Source: CAZMUN01 sp964569815 (GTDB lineage Archaea > Iainarchaeota > Iainarchaeia > Iainarchaeales > GCA-2688035). Taken from it: DNA of 43,842 bases. The stretch covers positions 1 through 43,842 of the forward strand of contig CAZMUN010000006.1 in NCBI GenBank assembly GCA_964569815.1, written 5' to 3'. The notes below the pieces were generated by a model. It saw only the letters and a list, made by a program, of their open reading frames with translations. It was not told where the DNA came from and did not search any database. Position 1 is the stretch's first letter. Every line of letters starts with the position of its first letter. The position numbers and the translations under genes were made by a program. Below, piece after piece: positions 33,880-42,721 of the stretch.

Positions 33880-34077
33880 ATGGCTGCTGAAGACTTTGGT
33901 TCAGAGAAAAAGGAGAGAATGCTTGAAATAATAAACGACTTGAAGAAGAAAATGGAGGAGCTTGACGATTTGGGCAAAAAGATTAAGATGGAGGGCCGCC
34001 TTGTTTCTCCCAAGAGAACGCAGCAGCTTTTGGAGGAAATAAAGGTTCCTCCCTTAAAGGTTTTAAAGGAAAAGTAG
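33880..34077 (+). CDS. Small coiled-coil protein (65 aa)
   Basis: From ATG 33880 the product is a short charged protein that is mostly helix (EKKERMLEIINDLKKKMEEL), ending with a small basic/proline part (KVPPLKVLKEK region). An in-frame upstream ATG at 33805 would add a hydrophobic segment, but the TATA spacing favours 33880. The DUF192 gene follows 15 bases later on the same strand, so the two probably share a transcript. No family recognised. Confidence 0.65.
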   Translation: MAAEDFGSEKKERMLEIINDLKKKMEELDDLGKKIKMEGRLVSPKRTQQLLEEIKVPPLKVLKEK

Positions 34078-34092
34078 CCAGGGGGCTTTTTT

Positions 34093-34461
34093 TTGGTTCT
34101 TTTCAACAAAACAAACGGCAAAAAGGTAATTGAAAAGGTTTTCGTTGCAAAAACCCATTGGCAGAAAATGAAGGGCCTTATGTTTGAAGACGTGAAAAGG
34201 TTTGATTACGCGCTTGTGTTTCACTTGCCCCGCGAATCAAAGGCCGAGGCCACAATACACATGGTTTTTGTTTTCTTCCCAATAGACGTGGTTTACCTGA
34301 ACAAGGAGAAAAAGGTTGTTGACATCGTGAAAAATTTGCAGCCATTCACTTTGGGTTACACGCCAAAAAAGGCCTCCAAATACTTTGTTGAACTGCCTGC
34401 CGGGCTTTCCAAGGGAATAAAGCTTGGCCACTGCCTTGAATGGGACCAATCCAAAAATTAG
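34093..34461 (+). CDS. DUF192 family protein
   Basis: The 122-residue protein has the DUF192 pattern: VFVAKTHWQKMKGLMFEDV near 17-35, an H-M-x-F-V-F-FPIDVVYLN stretch near 55-72, and VELPAGLSKGIKLGHCLEW near the end. The family is small, beta-rich and widespread in archaea and bacteria; its biochemical function is not established. Most relatives are exported, but no signal peptide is visible here. Start is TTG 34093 after a GGGGG-rich ribosome site. Confidence 0.9.
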   Translation: MVLFNKTNGKKVIEKVFVAKTHWQKMKGLMFEDVKRFDYALVFHLPRESKAEATIHMVFVFFPIDVVYLNKEKKVVDIVKNLQPFTLGYTPKKASKYFVELPAGLSKGIKLGHCLEWDQSKN

Positions 34462-34474
34462 GCCGGCAATAGCC

Positions 34475-34660
34475 TCAATCCAAGGGCATGCCAACATAGC
34501 GTTCCTTGCAGGTTTTGCTGCAAAAACGCTGATAGTACAGTGGGTCTCCCTTGTTTTCAAGTGGCCTGCCGCACTGAAGGCACTTTCTTTCAATAGAGTA
34601 AGACCTTGCAGCCCTTGTATCGCTTTTTTTAATGTACTTCCCTAAATCCAATTTCCCCAC
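34475..34660 (-). CDS. Small zinc-finger protein (61 aa)
   Basis: The product has a zinc site made by CLQC and, after a loop, FCSKTC (C-x2-C ... C-x3-C), the kind of small knuckle seen in archaeal zinc-finger and ribosome-linked proteins. It starts with GTG 34660; a TATA box (minus strand AAATTTATAG, near 34679-34688) lies about 24 bases upstream, so the transcript would be leaderless. It is convergent with the DUF192 gene, with 13 bases between. Function unknown. Confidence 0.75.
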   Translation of the reverse strand: MGKLDLGKYIKKSDTRAARSYSIERKCLQCGRPLENKGDPLYYQRFCSKTCKERYVGMPLD

Positions 34661-34738
34661 CAGAAAAGGCTTTTTTCTATAAATTTAGTTCCACAGAGCA
34701 GGATTTAAGCATATGCCCCTAGCTGGTTTGAGAATAAA

Positions 34739-34775
34739 GAGGAAAGAAAAAAATTAGATGAATTTTTCTTTCCTC
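34739..34775 (-). terminator. Long A/T-rich hairpin downstream of the LamG gene
   Basis: A 13-base perfect inverted repeat (GAGGAAAGAAAAA with TTTTTCTTTCCTC) surrounds a short loop. On the minus strand it follows the LamG gene and is followed by T-rich sequence, so it may end that transcript. The gene-free stretch 34661-34916 also contains a minus-strand TATA-like GTTTAAATAC (34856-34847). Confidence 0.4.
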
Positions 34776-34916
34776 CTTTGCCTTTTTGCCTTCCTGTTAC
34801 AGAATCCGGGGGTGATAAAACCCGTTTATAGTAAGTGCAACCTTGTATTTAAACAAAGCGGTTTCGAAAAATAAACAATGGCCTCTTTCAGAGTGTTTGA
34901 AAACCAAAACCGGTTT

Positions 34917-37900
34917 TTAGAGCCAGTGTAAAAGAATTTGGCCAAAAAGCCATTGAATCCATTGAATTATGCCCTGTAAGGCTTTCCCTGCCCTGGTTCC
35001 AAGTTGCTCAATTATCCCAAAATACCCTGTTTCCATTCCAGTCAGGCCTGTTGCATGCTGCTCTGCTTCATCTATCCTTATCGTTCTCTGAATCGACTGG
35101 CTTATTCCAGGGCCTGTCAGGGTAACAAACCACAAGTACTCGCCTTTCTCCAGTTCAGGCATTGTTCTCTTAACAGTCTTGCTTTTCTGCACCTCAATGT
35201 CGCGGGTCTGCTTCCATACAACCTCATTGTCTTTTACCAAAACCTCTTTCAACTGCAATAAAACCAATTCATCCTTGTTTGTTTCAACCGCAAACTCTAA
35301 CCTTACAGGCTGTTCCACTATTACGCTTGGAAGCCTTGAAACACGAAATTCTGCCAAAAATTCCGCGTCTTTTCCTACAAAAACCTGCTTTGTGGCCCTG
35401 CCAACATGGCCCCTCCATAAAACCTCTATGTCCAGGTTGTAAGTGCCGTCTGCTTCTTCCGGCAATTCAAGCATTCCCTTTACTTCCTTTTTCTCGTTTC
35501 CCTGCACTTCAACAGTTTCCTGCTTTTCAGCCAAAACCTCGCCGTCTCTTTCCAAAGAATAAGAGGCTTCTGCCTCGCCTGACACATTGGAATTGTTCCC
35601 CAAAGAGTAAACAAAGTCAACAGTTTCGCCTGCCCTGACCTGGGAGTCAACCCAAACCACTGCCATGCTAAAGCCTGTTCCAACCGGAACCTCTTCGCCT
35701 GTTTCATCGCCTTGCTGCTGGAAGCTCCCTGAATAGCCGCCAACCGGAGCCCCGCCTCCAGTTGTCTGCCCTGTTCCCGGGCTGCTGATGTCATTTGTGT
35801 CAGAGTTTATTGTAACTGTAATGCTTGCCTCCCCGCTTTGGTTGCCAGCCGAATCCTCTGACTTCACGCCATAGCTGTGGTTTCCAATGCCTTGCCCTGA
35901 AAACTCGTGGCTTGTTGAAGTGCCTGCACTAATCCAGTTGCCGCCATCGCTTCTCACATAATACTTTGCAACCCCGCTTAACGCATCAGAACCAGAATAA
36001 GTTATCGTAACACTGGAACTTGTCTGTATGGCCCCATCTCCAGGGCTTGTAATGCTTACACTTGGCGCTGTCTTGTCCACAGCAGAATACATTTCTTTTG
36101 CTTCCCCGTTCTGGTCAAAAAAGTCATCAGACCAAAACCATAGCTTGTGGTTTCCGTCGCTACTCAACAAGACGCCAATGTTCTGGTCATGGCCCCAGCT
36201 TGCCTGCATGTTGACATCGTCAACGCTGTAATAAAAGTTTTTGCATCCAATGCCTGCATCAACACAAGAGAACTGCAAATTCTGGTCTGTGTTATTCCAA
36301 GAGTTGTTGAAATCGTTTGCGTTTGTTGCTGGGCCTGCTGCATCCAACCCAAAGTCATACAATCCGACGTTAAAGTCAGCGTTTCCCACAGAATCCACTG
36401 CCTGCACGCCGGCATAATAATTGCCGTCCGGCACATTCATTATGTTCCAGTCATAGCTGCATTTGGCGCCGTTTAATGCGCTGTTGAAGTCTAGAGTGCT
36501 GCAGATGTTATCATCAAGCAGCAGACCGCTTGCAATCTTTGTGCTTTGCCCATAGTCATTTGTCGTTGAGTAAAACAATTCTGCTGTTATATGGTCGTTT
36601 CCGTCCCAGTCAAAGACATTAAAGTCAATTGTGAGATTGCCGTCGCTGCCGTAGTTGAATATCGGAAACGCTTGAGCTGCATCATTGCTTTCCACTTTCC
36701 ATATGTTTGCGTCCGGAACCCTGTTGTATTCAACCTCAACATCATTCAGGTAAGCGTATCCAATCGGATAGTTTGCATCTGAATGCAGGAACTCTGCCTT
36801 GTACTGCAAGTACTTGTTTGGGTTGCCCTGCAAGTACAATCCCATTACTTCGCCTGGTGATAGGGCGCGGTTGTAGATTTTTGTGTTGTCTATTTGGCCT
36901 GTGAAGTAGTCGTTGTATGTTGGCCCTTGAGTTGAGGCTCCGATTCTCAATGGGCTGTTATTTGCGAGGTTTCTGTTGTCGGTTCCAACAAATGTTTGTA
37001 CGCCGTTCATGTATCCTTTGAGTTGGTTTGTGCCTGTTCCTTCTCTTACTACCGCAAGATGGTTCCAGCTGCTGTTTACTAGTCCAAATACTAATGCAGG
37101 TGATCCTACCCAATAATCATACTTCTGGTCGTATGATGTGAAGATGAAGAAGCCGTCGTTGTCTGCTGCCCATTTGTCTTTTACGAGGATTGATTCTGAT
37201 GCCCCGCCGCCCTTGACCCATATGGATAGCGTGTAGGGCCCTGTTCCTGCATCAAAATCGCTTTTGTCTCCCAAATCCAAGTATGAGGAGTTTCCATTCA
37301 AATGCAATGCCCTTGAATTGTTTTTTCCGACCGCATTGATGTCTGCTGTTCCCACAAGAAAGCCATGGTTTTCTTTTCCGGATGCATCAAGTACATAATC
37401 ACTGTTTGCATCAAATGTCACTGCCGAATTCACATCATTAAAATTCAAGTCCAGCACAAGCCCTGAATTGCTGTCAAATGAGTGGAACCTGTTTCCCAAG
37501 TCAAACTCTGCCCAGTTGCCATCCTCATTTACGCAAGAAGGGTCATCGCATACTCGCACGCTTACATTCAAGTCGTTGAGGCCAGCTGCGTAGAGTGTGC
37601 GGACTTCGTCTGAATTTAGTGGTCTTTTGTATACTCTGAACTCATCAAGTTCTACGTTTCCATAATCGTTTGAATACCAAAGGTCTGATCCTATATAGGT
37701 TATTTTGTCACAATATAAAAAGGGGGTTACTCCCGAGCTGCAGTTTGTGCTTCCGTCGTCTTCTAAAACACCGTCCATATATAGAACTGCCTGGCTTTCA
37801 GCAGACACTACTGCAAAGTTGTGCCATTTTCCGTCAAAGGTTGTAGTTTGTGACTTTAGTTGACATTCGGTGCCATCTGCTACGTCATATGTGTAGAACC

Positions 37901-39890
37901 CTATTTTTCCGTCTGTTGTTATATCCATATAGTATAAGGTAATGAAGCCGTCTCCATATGCTTGCTCTCCATAGAAATATTGTGCCTTTGCCCCGCTTGT
38001 GTCCACTGGCTTTATCCAACTATTTATTGTGAAACTCTTGTTTGAAGCGTCATCTCCCCTTGTTAGGCATTGGCTCAAACGCATATAATCATTTTTTCCA
38101 TCAAAAAATGCTGCATTTGTGTCATCCCAGCCTGTTCCGTTTAGGTCTGCTCCATTTATGAGCTGCCCGTCAGCCAGCCTGTTGGCGTCGTTTTTTGCAA
38201 GGTTTCCTGTTGAGTTGTTGTCGTTAAACCTAAGCCATGCAACAAGGTTTACATCCCTGTTAAGCTCTTCCAATTGCTTTGACCCAAAAAGCGCATCCCA
38301 TGAAATTCCCTGCACTGTTGCTGGCGCGTTCAGGTCCTTTACGTCTGAGTAATAGTGGACGTTTGCCCAGCTGTTGTAGTCTGCTTGGATTTCTATTGGT
38401 GTTAGCGCATGGTTGTAGACTTTTAGTTCGTCTATTTGGCCTTTGTAGAAATTTGTTGGGGTTGCCCTTGCGCCTATGTGTATGCTTGTCACGTTTCCCC
38501 AGGTTGGTGTTATTGCTCCTATGTTTTCGGAGTCTTGTTGTTCTCCGTTTATGTATATTTTTATGTTTGTTCCGTCGTAGGTGCCTGTAATGTGTTGCCA
38601 TGTGTTGTTTGGTGCGGTTTTTGATATGGCTGCTGTTGCTTCTGCTCCTCCGTCGTCGTATTTAAATACCCATGTTCCTTGGGTGTCGTCTTCATATAGT
38701 CTATAGCCGTCTGGGGTGCCTCCTCCGGAGTCTGCGCCTATTATCCTTCCAAAGGTTCCGCTTCCGTCTGATTTAACCCAGGCAACTATTGAGAAGGGTT
38801 CGTTGCTGAATTGCAGTTCTGTTGGCTTGCCCAAACTGATGTAATCGTCTACTCCGTCAAAGAAGCCTGCGTTTGAATCCCACATGCCCCAAGCGTTTAT
38901 GTCTGCACCGTTCAAAAGGTGGCCGTTGCTGTCGTAGCCTGCCTGGTCTATTATGCCGTTGCCTGTTGAGTTTGTGTCATTGAAATTCCAGTATGCAACT
39001 AAGCTGTTTCCGTCAATGTTGCGGTTGTATTCGTTGGCGATTTCTGTTTCGTTTAGGGCGCGGTTGAATAGCTTGACTTCTGAAATTTCCCCGTTGAAGT
39101 AAGTGCCAGCACCCTCTCCTATTCTCAAGCCAATGTCATCAGTGTCGTATCTTATGGCTCCACTGTTGCTCCATCTGCCCATGCTTTTTCCATCTTTGTA
39201 AAGCACTTCTTGCTGTCCATCATAAGTGTAGGCTATATGGTGCCATGTGTTGAGGCGCCAAGCGTCTTCGCCTGAGGGGGTTACGCTTCTTGTGTTCATA
39301 GAACCTCCAATATTGTTTCTAACTGAAAAACCCTGGGTATTTTGGTTGTCAACTCCAAGATAAGCAGATGTAGATGCTCCGGTATCGCCGTCCCATTTTG
39401 AAACCACTCTGTGTGAATCATAGGTTGTAGAAAGTTTAATCCAGACTGAAACAGTCATTTGGTTTGCTTGGCTAAAATCAAGACTGCTGTCTCTTCCAAC
39501 TGTAACGCGGTCTGTTATGCCATCAAAGAAACCGCAGTTTTGGTCAAAGAAGAATGAGCCTGTTGAGTCTGCCCCGTTTTGAAATGTTCCGTTGTTTCCA
39601 GTGCCTGAATAGTCATATGCCACTGTTGCCGCGTTTGAGTCAAGCTTCCAGTAGCCTACCAAGCCGCCTGCTGGCTGTAGGCTTGAAGGAATTATGAGTT
39701 CGCCTGTTGGCATTATGTTGCCGTCAAGCGTTACTTTTGTGTAATTGAAATCAAATCTAGTGCCTTTATTTGCATCAGAATTAAAACCTGAAAAGCTTAG
39801 ATGATGCCAAACAGGGGCATAGCCCGCAATCGCCATTAAAATCAAGCTTGCTACTGCTAGCATGGCAAAAATCGCCTTTCTGCGTTCCAT
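34917..39890 (-). CDS. Large surface protein with four LamG domains and an Ig-like domain
   Basis: The ~1657-residue exported protein starts with a signal/anchor (KAIFAMLAVASLILMAIAG). Four concanavalin-A/LamG-like domains follow at about 75-290, 295-505, 550-770 and 810-1025, each opening with a phrase like LVGYWKLD or LVAYWNFND and closing with a xDELKVYNHAL-type strand. Then come a mixed beta region, an Ig-like domain (ITSPGDGAIQTSSSVTITYS, about 1280-1370), and a C-terminal extended beta region (1415-1620) with a final amphipathic helix. LamG folds bind sugars or proteins, so an adhesin role is plausible. I start at ATG 39890; a GTG at 39896 is also in frame. Confidence 0.9.
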   Translation of the reverse strand: MERRKAIFAMLAVASLILMAIAGYAPVWHHLSFSGFNSDANKGTRFDFNYTKVTLDGNIMPTGELIIPSSLQPAGGLVGYWKLDSNAATVAYDYSGTGNNGTFQNGADSTGSFFFDQNCGFFDGITDRVTVGRDSSLDFSQANQMTVSVWIKLSTTYDSHRVVSKWDGDTGASTSAYLGVDNQNTQGFSVRNNIGGSMNTRSVTPSGEDAWRLNTWHHIAYTYDGQQEVLYKDGKSMGRWSNSGAIRYDTDDIGLRIGEGAGTYFNGEISEVKLFNRALNETEIANEYNRNIDGNSLVAYWNFNDTNSTGNGIIDQAGYDSNGHLLNGADINAWGMWDSNAGFFDGVDDYISLGKPTELQFSNEPFSIVAWVKSDGSGTFGRIIGADSGGGTPDGYRLYEDDTQGTWVFKYDDGGAEATAAISKTAPNNTWQHITGTYDGTNIKIYINGEQQDSENIGAITPTWGNVTSIHIGARATPTNFYKGQIDELKVYNHALTPIEIQADYNSWANVHYYSDVKDLNAPATVQGISWDALFGSKQLEELNRDVNLVAWLRFNDNNSTGNLAKNDANRLADGQLINGADLNGTGWDDTNAAFFDGKNDYMRLSQCLTRGDDASNKSFTINSWIKPVDTSGAKAQYFYGEQAYGDGFITLYYMDITTDGKIGFYTYDVADGTECQLKSQTTTFDGKWHNFAVVSAESQAVLYMDGVLEDDGSTNCSSGVTPFLYCDKITYIGSDLWYSNDYGNVELDEFRVYKRPLNSDEVRTLYAAGLNDLNVSVRVCDDPSCVNEDGNWAEFDLGNRFHSFDSNSGLVLDLNFNDVNSAVTFDANSDYVLDASGKENHGFLVGTADINAVGKNNSRALHLNGNSSYLDLGDKSDFDAGTGPYTLSIWVKGGGASESILVKDKWAADNDGFFIFTSYDQKYDYWVGSPALVFGLVNSSWNHLAVVREGTGTNQLKGYMNGVQTFVGTDNRNLANNSPLRIGASTQGPTYNDYFTGQIDNTKIYNRALSPGEVMGLYLQGNPNKYLQYKAEFLHSDANYPIGYAYLNDVEVEYNRVPDANIWKVESNDAAQAFPIFNYGSDGNLTIDFNVFDWDGNDHITAELFYSTTNDYGQSTKIASGLLLDDNICSTLDFNSALNGAKCSYDWNIMNVPDGNYYAGVQAVDSVGNADFNVGLYDFGLDAAGPATNANDFNNSWNNTDQNLQFSCVDAGIGCKNFYYSVDDVNMQASWGHDQNIGVLLSSDGNHKLWFWSDDFFDQNGEAKEMYSAVDKTAPSVSITSPGDGAIQTSSSVTITYSGSDALSGVAKYYVRSDGGNWISAGTSTSHEFSGQGIGNHSYGVKSEDSAGNQSGEASITVTINSDTNDISSPGTGQTTGGGAPVGGYSGSFQQQGDETGEEVPVGTGFSMAVVWVDSQVRAGETVDFVYSLGNNSNVSGEAEASYSLERDGEVLAEKQETVEVQGNEKKEVKGMLELPEEADGTYNLDIEVLWRGHVGRATKQVFVGKDAEFLAEFRVSRLPSVIVEQPVRLEFAVETNKDELVLLQLKEVLVKDNEVVWKQTRDIEVQKSKTVKRTMPELEKGEYLWFVTLTGPGISQSIQRTIRIDEAEQHATGLTGMETGYFGIIEQLGTRAGKALQGIIQWIQWLFGQILLHWL

Positions 39891-39975
39891 TTGCACCCAT
39901 ATTACAATATATTAGCATAATAAATAGCTAATGCTTTCTTTTTGCAAACTTTTTGGAAGCGAGCGCTCTGAAGTT

Positions 39976-41148
39976 TTACCGCATTCTTAGAACTGTTGGA
40001 AGCAGGCCCCACATTTTTGGTTTGAAGAGCATTTTTTTCATGAATTTGCTTGGCTTGTCCATGTTTCCTTCCTTGGATAGGAATTCTTCTATTCCTGTTT
40101 TTTTTGCTTTTTCAAGCAGGGCGTCAAGTTTTTGTGGTGGAATGCTTTGGATGTAGCTGTATATTTTCCAATGTAGTGAGAGTTCTTTGTTTATTTCCTG
40201 CAAATTTTTTGAATAGTCTTCCAATGGCTTTTTGTGTTTTAAATGGTTTGCAATGGTTTCTGCGCAGGCTTTCGCTGCTTTCAAGCCAAATACTAAACCG
40301 CCGCCTGTTGTGGCCTTGGTTTGGCCTGCTGCGTCTCCAACCAAAAGAACTGTTCCCTGAGAGATCTGTTTTGGCGGTTTTGCTATTGGTATTAGGGCAG
40401 AGCTTTTGCTTAAGGCCCTGCCGTAAACCTGCCTTTTTTGCAGGAATTCCTGCATTTTTTCTGCTGCGTTTTCTCCTAATTTCACGCCTAGGCCTATTCT
40501 TGCGGTTCTGCTGGATTCTGGTATGACCCATGCAAAGAAGCCTGGTGCAAATGAACCAAAATGCATTTCAACAAAGTTTGGGTCAAATTGCCCCTCTGCC
40601 CTTATTTGGTAGCCGTGCACGAACTCTTTTTCAAACATTTTTGGGAAAATGCTGTGCCTTACCACGCTGTGGGGTCCGTCTGCTCCAACCGTTATCTGTG
40701 ATTTTAACAGCTCTCCGCGGCCCTTGGTTTGCATGAACAGGCTGCTTGCCTGTTTTTCTGGCTGGTTTTTTTCGCTTGGTTTTGCTCTTAGGTCTATGAG
40801 CTTTGACCCTGTTCTTATTTCTATTCCAAGCCTTTTGGCTTTCTTGTAAAGCATTTGGTCAAACAGGTATCGGTCCAAAACATGTGCCACCGGCTCCTGT
40901 TTTTCTACTGTAATAGATTGTCCGTTTGGCGAAAACATTTTTACCCCTTTTACCTGGTTTACAAGGCTTTCCCCTGGCTTTATTTCAAGCTCTTGCAAGC
41001 CGGCTTTTGACACCAGGCCTGCACACTGGACCGGCCTGCCTATTGTGTTGTGTTCTTCGAAAACAGTGGTTTCAAAGCCCTCTTCTGAAAGCCTTGTTGC
41101 TGCATGCAGGCCAACAGGCCCTGCCCCAATTATATTAATCAGTCCCAT
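39976..41148 (-). CDS. Geranylgeranyl reductase family flavoprotein
   Basis: The 390-residue enzyme belongs to the FAD-dependent family that saturates geranylgeranyl chains of archaeal ether lipids or related isoprenoids. The N-terminal Rossmann motif is INIIGAGPVGLHAATRLS (from residue ~3), followed by the family phrase GRPVQCAGLVS, VGADGPHSVVR near 165, and the second FAD motif VLLVGDAAGQTKATTGGG near 290-310. The C-terminus is helical and basic (KFMKKMLFKPKMWG). ATG 41148 is preferred over GTG 41160 because a TATA-like CTTTAATTTAAG lies about 20 bases upstream. It shares a short divergent region with the next gene. Substrate (phospholipid, menaquinone, polyprenol) cannot be told from sequence. 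Confidence 0.92.
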   Translation of the reverse strand: MGLINIIGAGPVGLHAATRLSEEGFETTVFEEHNTIGRPVQCAGLVSKAGLQELEIKPGESLVNQVKGVKMFSPNGQSITVEKQEPVAHVLDRYLFDQMLYKKAKRLGIEIRTGSKLIDLRAKPSEKNQPEKQASSLFMQTKGRGELLKSQITVGADGPHSVVRHSIFPKMFEKEFVHGYQIRAEGQFDPNFVEMHFGSFAPGFFAWVIPESSRTARIGLGVKLGENAAEKMQEFLQKRQVYGRALSKSSALIPIAKPPKQISQGTVLLVGDAAGQTKATTGGGLVFGLKAAKACAETIANHLKHKKPLEDYSKNLQEINKELSLHWKIYSYIQSIPPQKLDALLEKAKKTGIEEFLSKEGNMDKPSKFMKKMLFKPKMWGLLPTVLRMR

Positions 41149-41215
41149 GCACTGTACCACTTAAATTAAAGGCTGGTTCAATTAATATTTTTTTGCAATG
41201 GCCTTTTTTGAGAAG

Positions 41216-41225
41216 GTTTTTATAG
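41216..41225 (+). promoter_or_regulatory. TATA box of the 127-residue gene
   Basis: GTTTTTATAG places initiation around 41246-41250, at or next to the GTG start at 41250, suggesting a leaderless message. Confidence 0.5.
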
Positions 41226-41249
41226 AAAAAGGGGGTCTATTTTATACAG

Positions 41250-41633
41250 GTGGTTTTTTTGGTTTTGGAAAAAAAACTGGAATTGGCTGACTCTTTGTCT
41301 AGTGTAAGGCAGAGGGCCCGGCTAGAGTTTTTGGACAAGTTTCCAAACGAGATAAGAAAAAACGCTGAAGAATACAAGTTTCTTAAAGCCAAGGAAAACG
41401 ATTACAGGCGGTTTTTGAATGCAGCTCACGCAGGCCTTGTGGAACACGACATCGGCATAAACGCTGGCTTTGCTTACGAGGGTGTTGAGCCCTTGTCGAG
41501 CGAGGAAGCGGCAAGGCTTTCTTTGCTGGAAAAAAGCAAGCCTGTTAAATATTTTCTTGACAAAGAGCTTGACTTCAGGCGGAAGCTTGTTCAACTAGAG
41601 GAAAAGCATTTTTCAAGGGCTGTCAAAAAATAG
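41250..41633 (+). CDS. Small helical protein of unknown function (127 aa)
   Basis: The product is charged and mostly helical (ELADSLSSVRQRARLEFLDK; EEYKFLKAKENDYRRFLNAA), with one less polar stretch around GINAGFAYEGV, and no cysteines or membrane segment. It starts with GTG 41250, supported by the TATA spacing. It is divergent from the reductase and convergent with the KaiC-type gene, ending 8 bases from it. I do not recognise a family. Confidence 0.65.
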   Translation: MVFLVLEKKLELADSLSSVRQRARLEFLDKFPNEIRKNAEEYKFLKAKENDYRRFLNAAHAGLVEHDIGINAGFAYEGVEPLSSEEAARLSLLEKSKPVKYFLDKELDFRRKLVQLEEKHFSRAVKK

Positions 41634-41641
41634 TTTTTTTT

Positions 41642-42670
41642 TTATGTCAGCCTGTATTTTCCTTTCACTAGTTTGTCTGGGTAAATGGTCATTCCTTTAC
41701 CTGAGCTGATATCCATTTCAACAAGCTTTCTGTTTATTGCTTCGCCTCGCATTTTCAGGATTTCGATTGCCCTTTTTCTTTCCCCTGTTTCAGGGAACAC
41801 GTTGTAAATCACGATGATTCCGTCTGACAAAAAGCTTACTGCTTCTCCGCCTTGGCCTCCTCCATACCCTAAACCAATGTGGGTTGGTGCAGGCGTTTCG
41901 CGAATCAAAAAGGATGTTATGCGGTTTGCTTCAAGATAGCGGAAAAGCTGTTCCATGTATATCCTGAACCTGTTTTCTTCCCCGCTAAAAGCTGAAGAAA
42001 TTGATGTAAGCGAGTCCACAAATATCAGGTCTGGCTTGAAGTCCTGTGGAATCAAAACAGGCTGTATTTCAATCAAAAGCTCTTTTTTTGCTTCACTTAA
42101 AAGCGCTTCAACGCTTCTTGCAATGTCCAATGCATTGAACCTCTTTATTTTCAGGATTCCTCTCCTTTCATACTCTTCCGGATTGAATTTGAATTCCCTT
42201 AAGTGTTCCCTAAGCCTGTATTCAGGCTCTTCAAAACTCATAAACAAAACTTTTATGCCGCGCTTGCATGCTCCAACACATGCCTGCAGGCAAAAAATCG
42301 TTTTTCCTGAACCTGGGCCTCCTTCAATCAATACTGCGGCACCGCTTGGAATCCCGTGTGTGAAAAGGCCATCTACTCCTGGAACATCGGGCAAAAAGTA
42401 CTTGAATTTTTGCTTTGCCTTCATTCTCTCCTTTTCAAGCTTTTCAATAGAGGTCTGCTTTACCGGGGCAATGTTCTCTTTTTTGCCTTTTTCAGCAGGC
42501 TTGGCTTTTGGGTTTCCTGGCTTGGCCTCTGCTTTCTTTGGCTCGGCCTTTGGAGCCCTTTCCTGGCTTTTTGGAACAGGCTTTTCCTCTTTTTTGGCTT
42601 CCTCTTTTGGCTTTCTTTTGAAGAGTTTTGAAAAGAGTCCCTTTTTTTTAGGCTTCATTGTTGGCAGCAT
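41642..42670 (-). CDS. KaiC/RadA-type RecA-fold ATPase with long basic N-terminal tail
   Basis: The first ~95 residues are a low-complexity Lys/Glu/Pro/Ala tail. The KaiC-like ATPase domain follows: VPGVDGLFTHGIPSGAAVLI, Walker A GGPGSGKT (117-124), the paired glutamates in SFEEPEY (146-150), Walker B DLIFVDS (214-220), and a Y-G-G-G-Q region near 268. FlaH of archaella and many signalling ATPases belong to this superfamily; no archaellum genes are adjacent, so a regulatory or switch ATPase is the safer label. A TATA box (CTTTAAATATAAAAG, 42697-42711) lies upstream. The coiled-coil membrane gene is 51 bases upstream in the same direction. Confidence 0.9.
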   Translation of the reverse strand: MLPTMKPKKKGLFSKLFKRKPKEEAKKEEKPVPKSQERAPKAEPKKAEAKPGNPKAKPAEKGKKENIAPVKQTSIEKLEKERMKAKQKFKYFLPDVPGVDGLFTHGIPSGAAVLIEGGPGSGKTIFCLQACVGACKRGIKVLFMSFEEPEYRLREHLREFKFNPEEYERRGILKIKRFNALDIARSVEALLSEAKKELLIEIQPVLIPQDFKPDLIFVDSLTSISSAFSGEENRFRIYMEQLFRYLEANRITSFLIRETPAPTHIGLGYGGGQGGEAVSFLSDGIIVIYNVFPETGERKRAIEILKMRGEAINRKLVEMDISSGKGMTIYPDKLVKGKYRLT

Positions 42671-42721
42671 TTTTTCCAGCTCTATTCTATTAAATGACTT
42701 TTATATTTAAAGCTTTCCCTT

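Noticed and set aside
41642..42670. Calling the KaiC-type ATPase FlaH.
   Set aside because: No archaellum genes are adjacent and the long Lys/Glu tail is not typical, so only the superfamily is supported.
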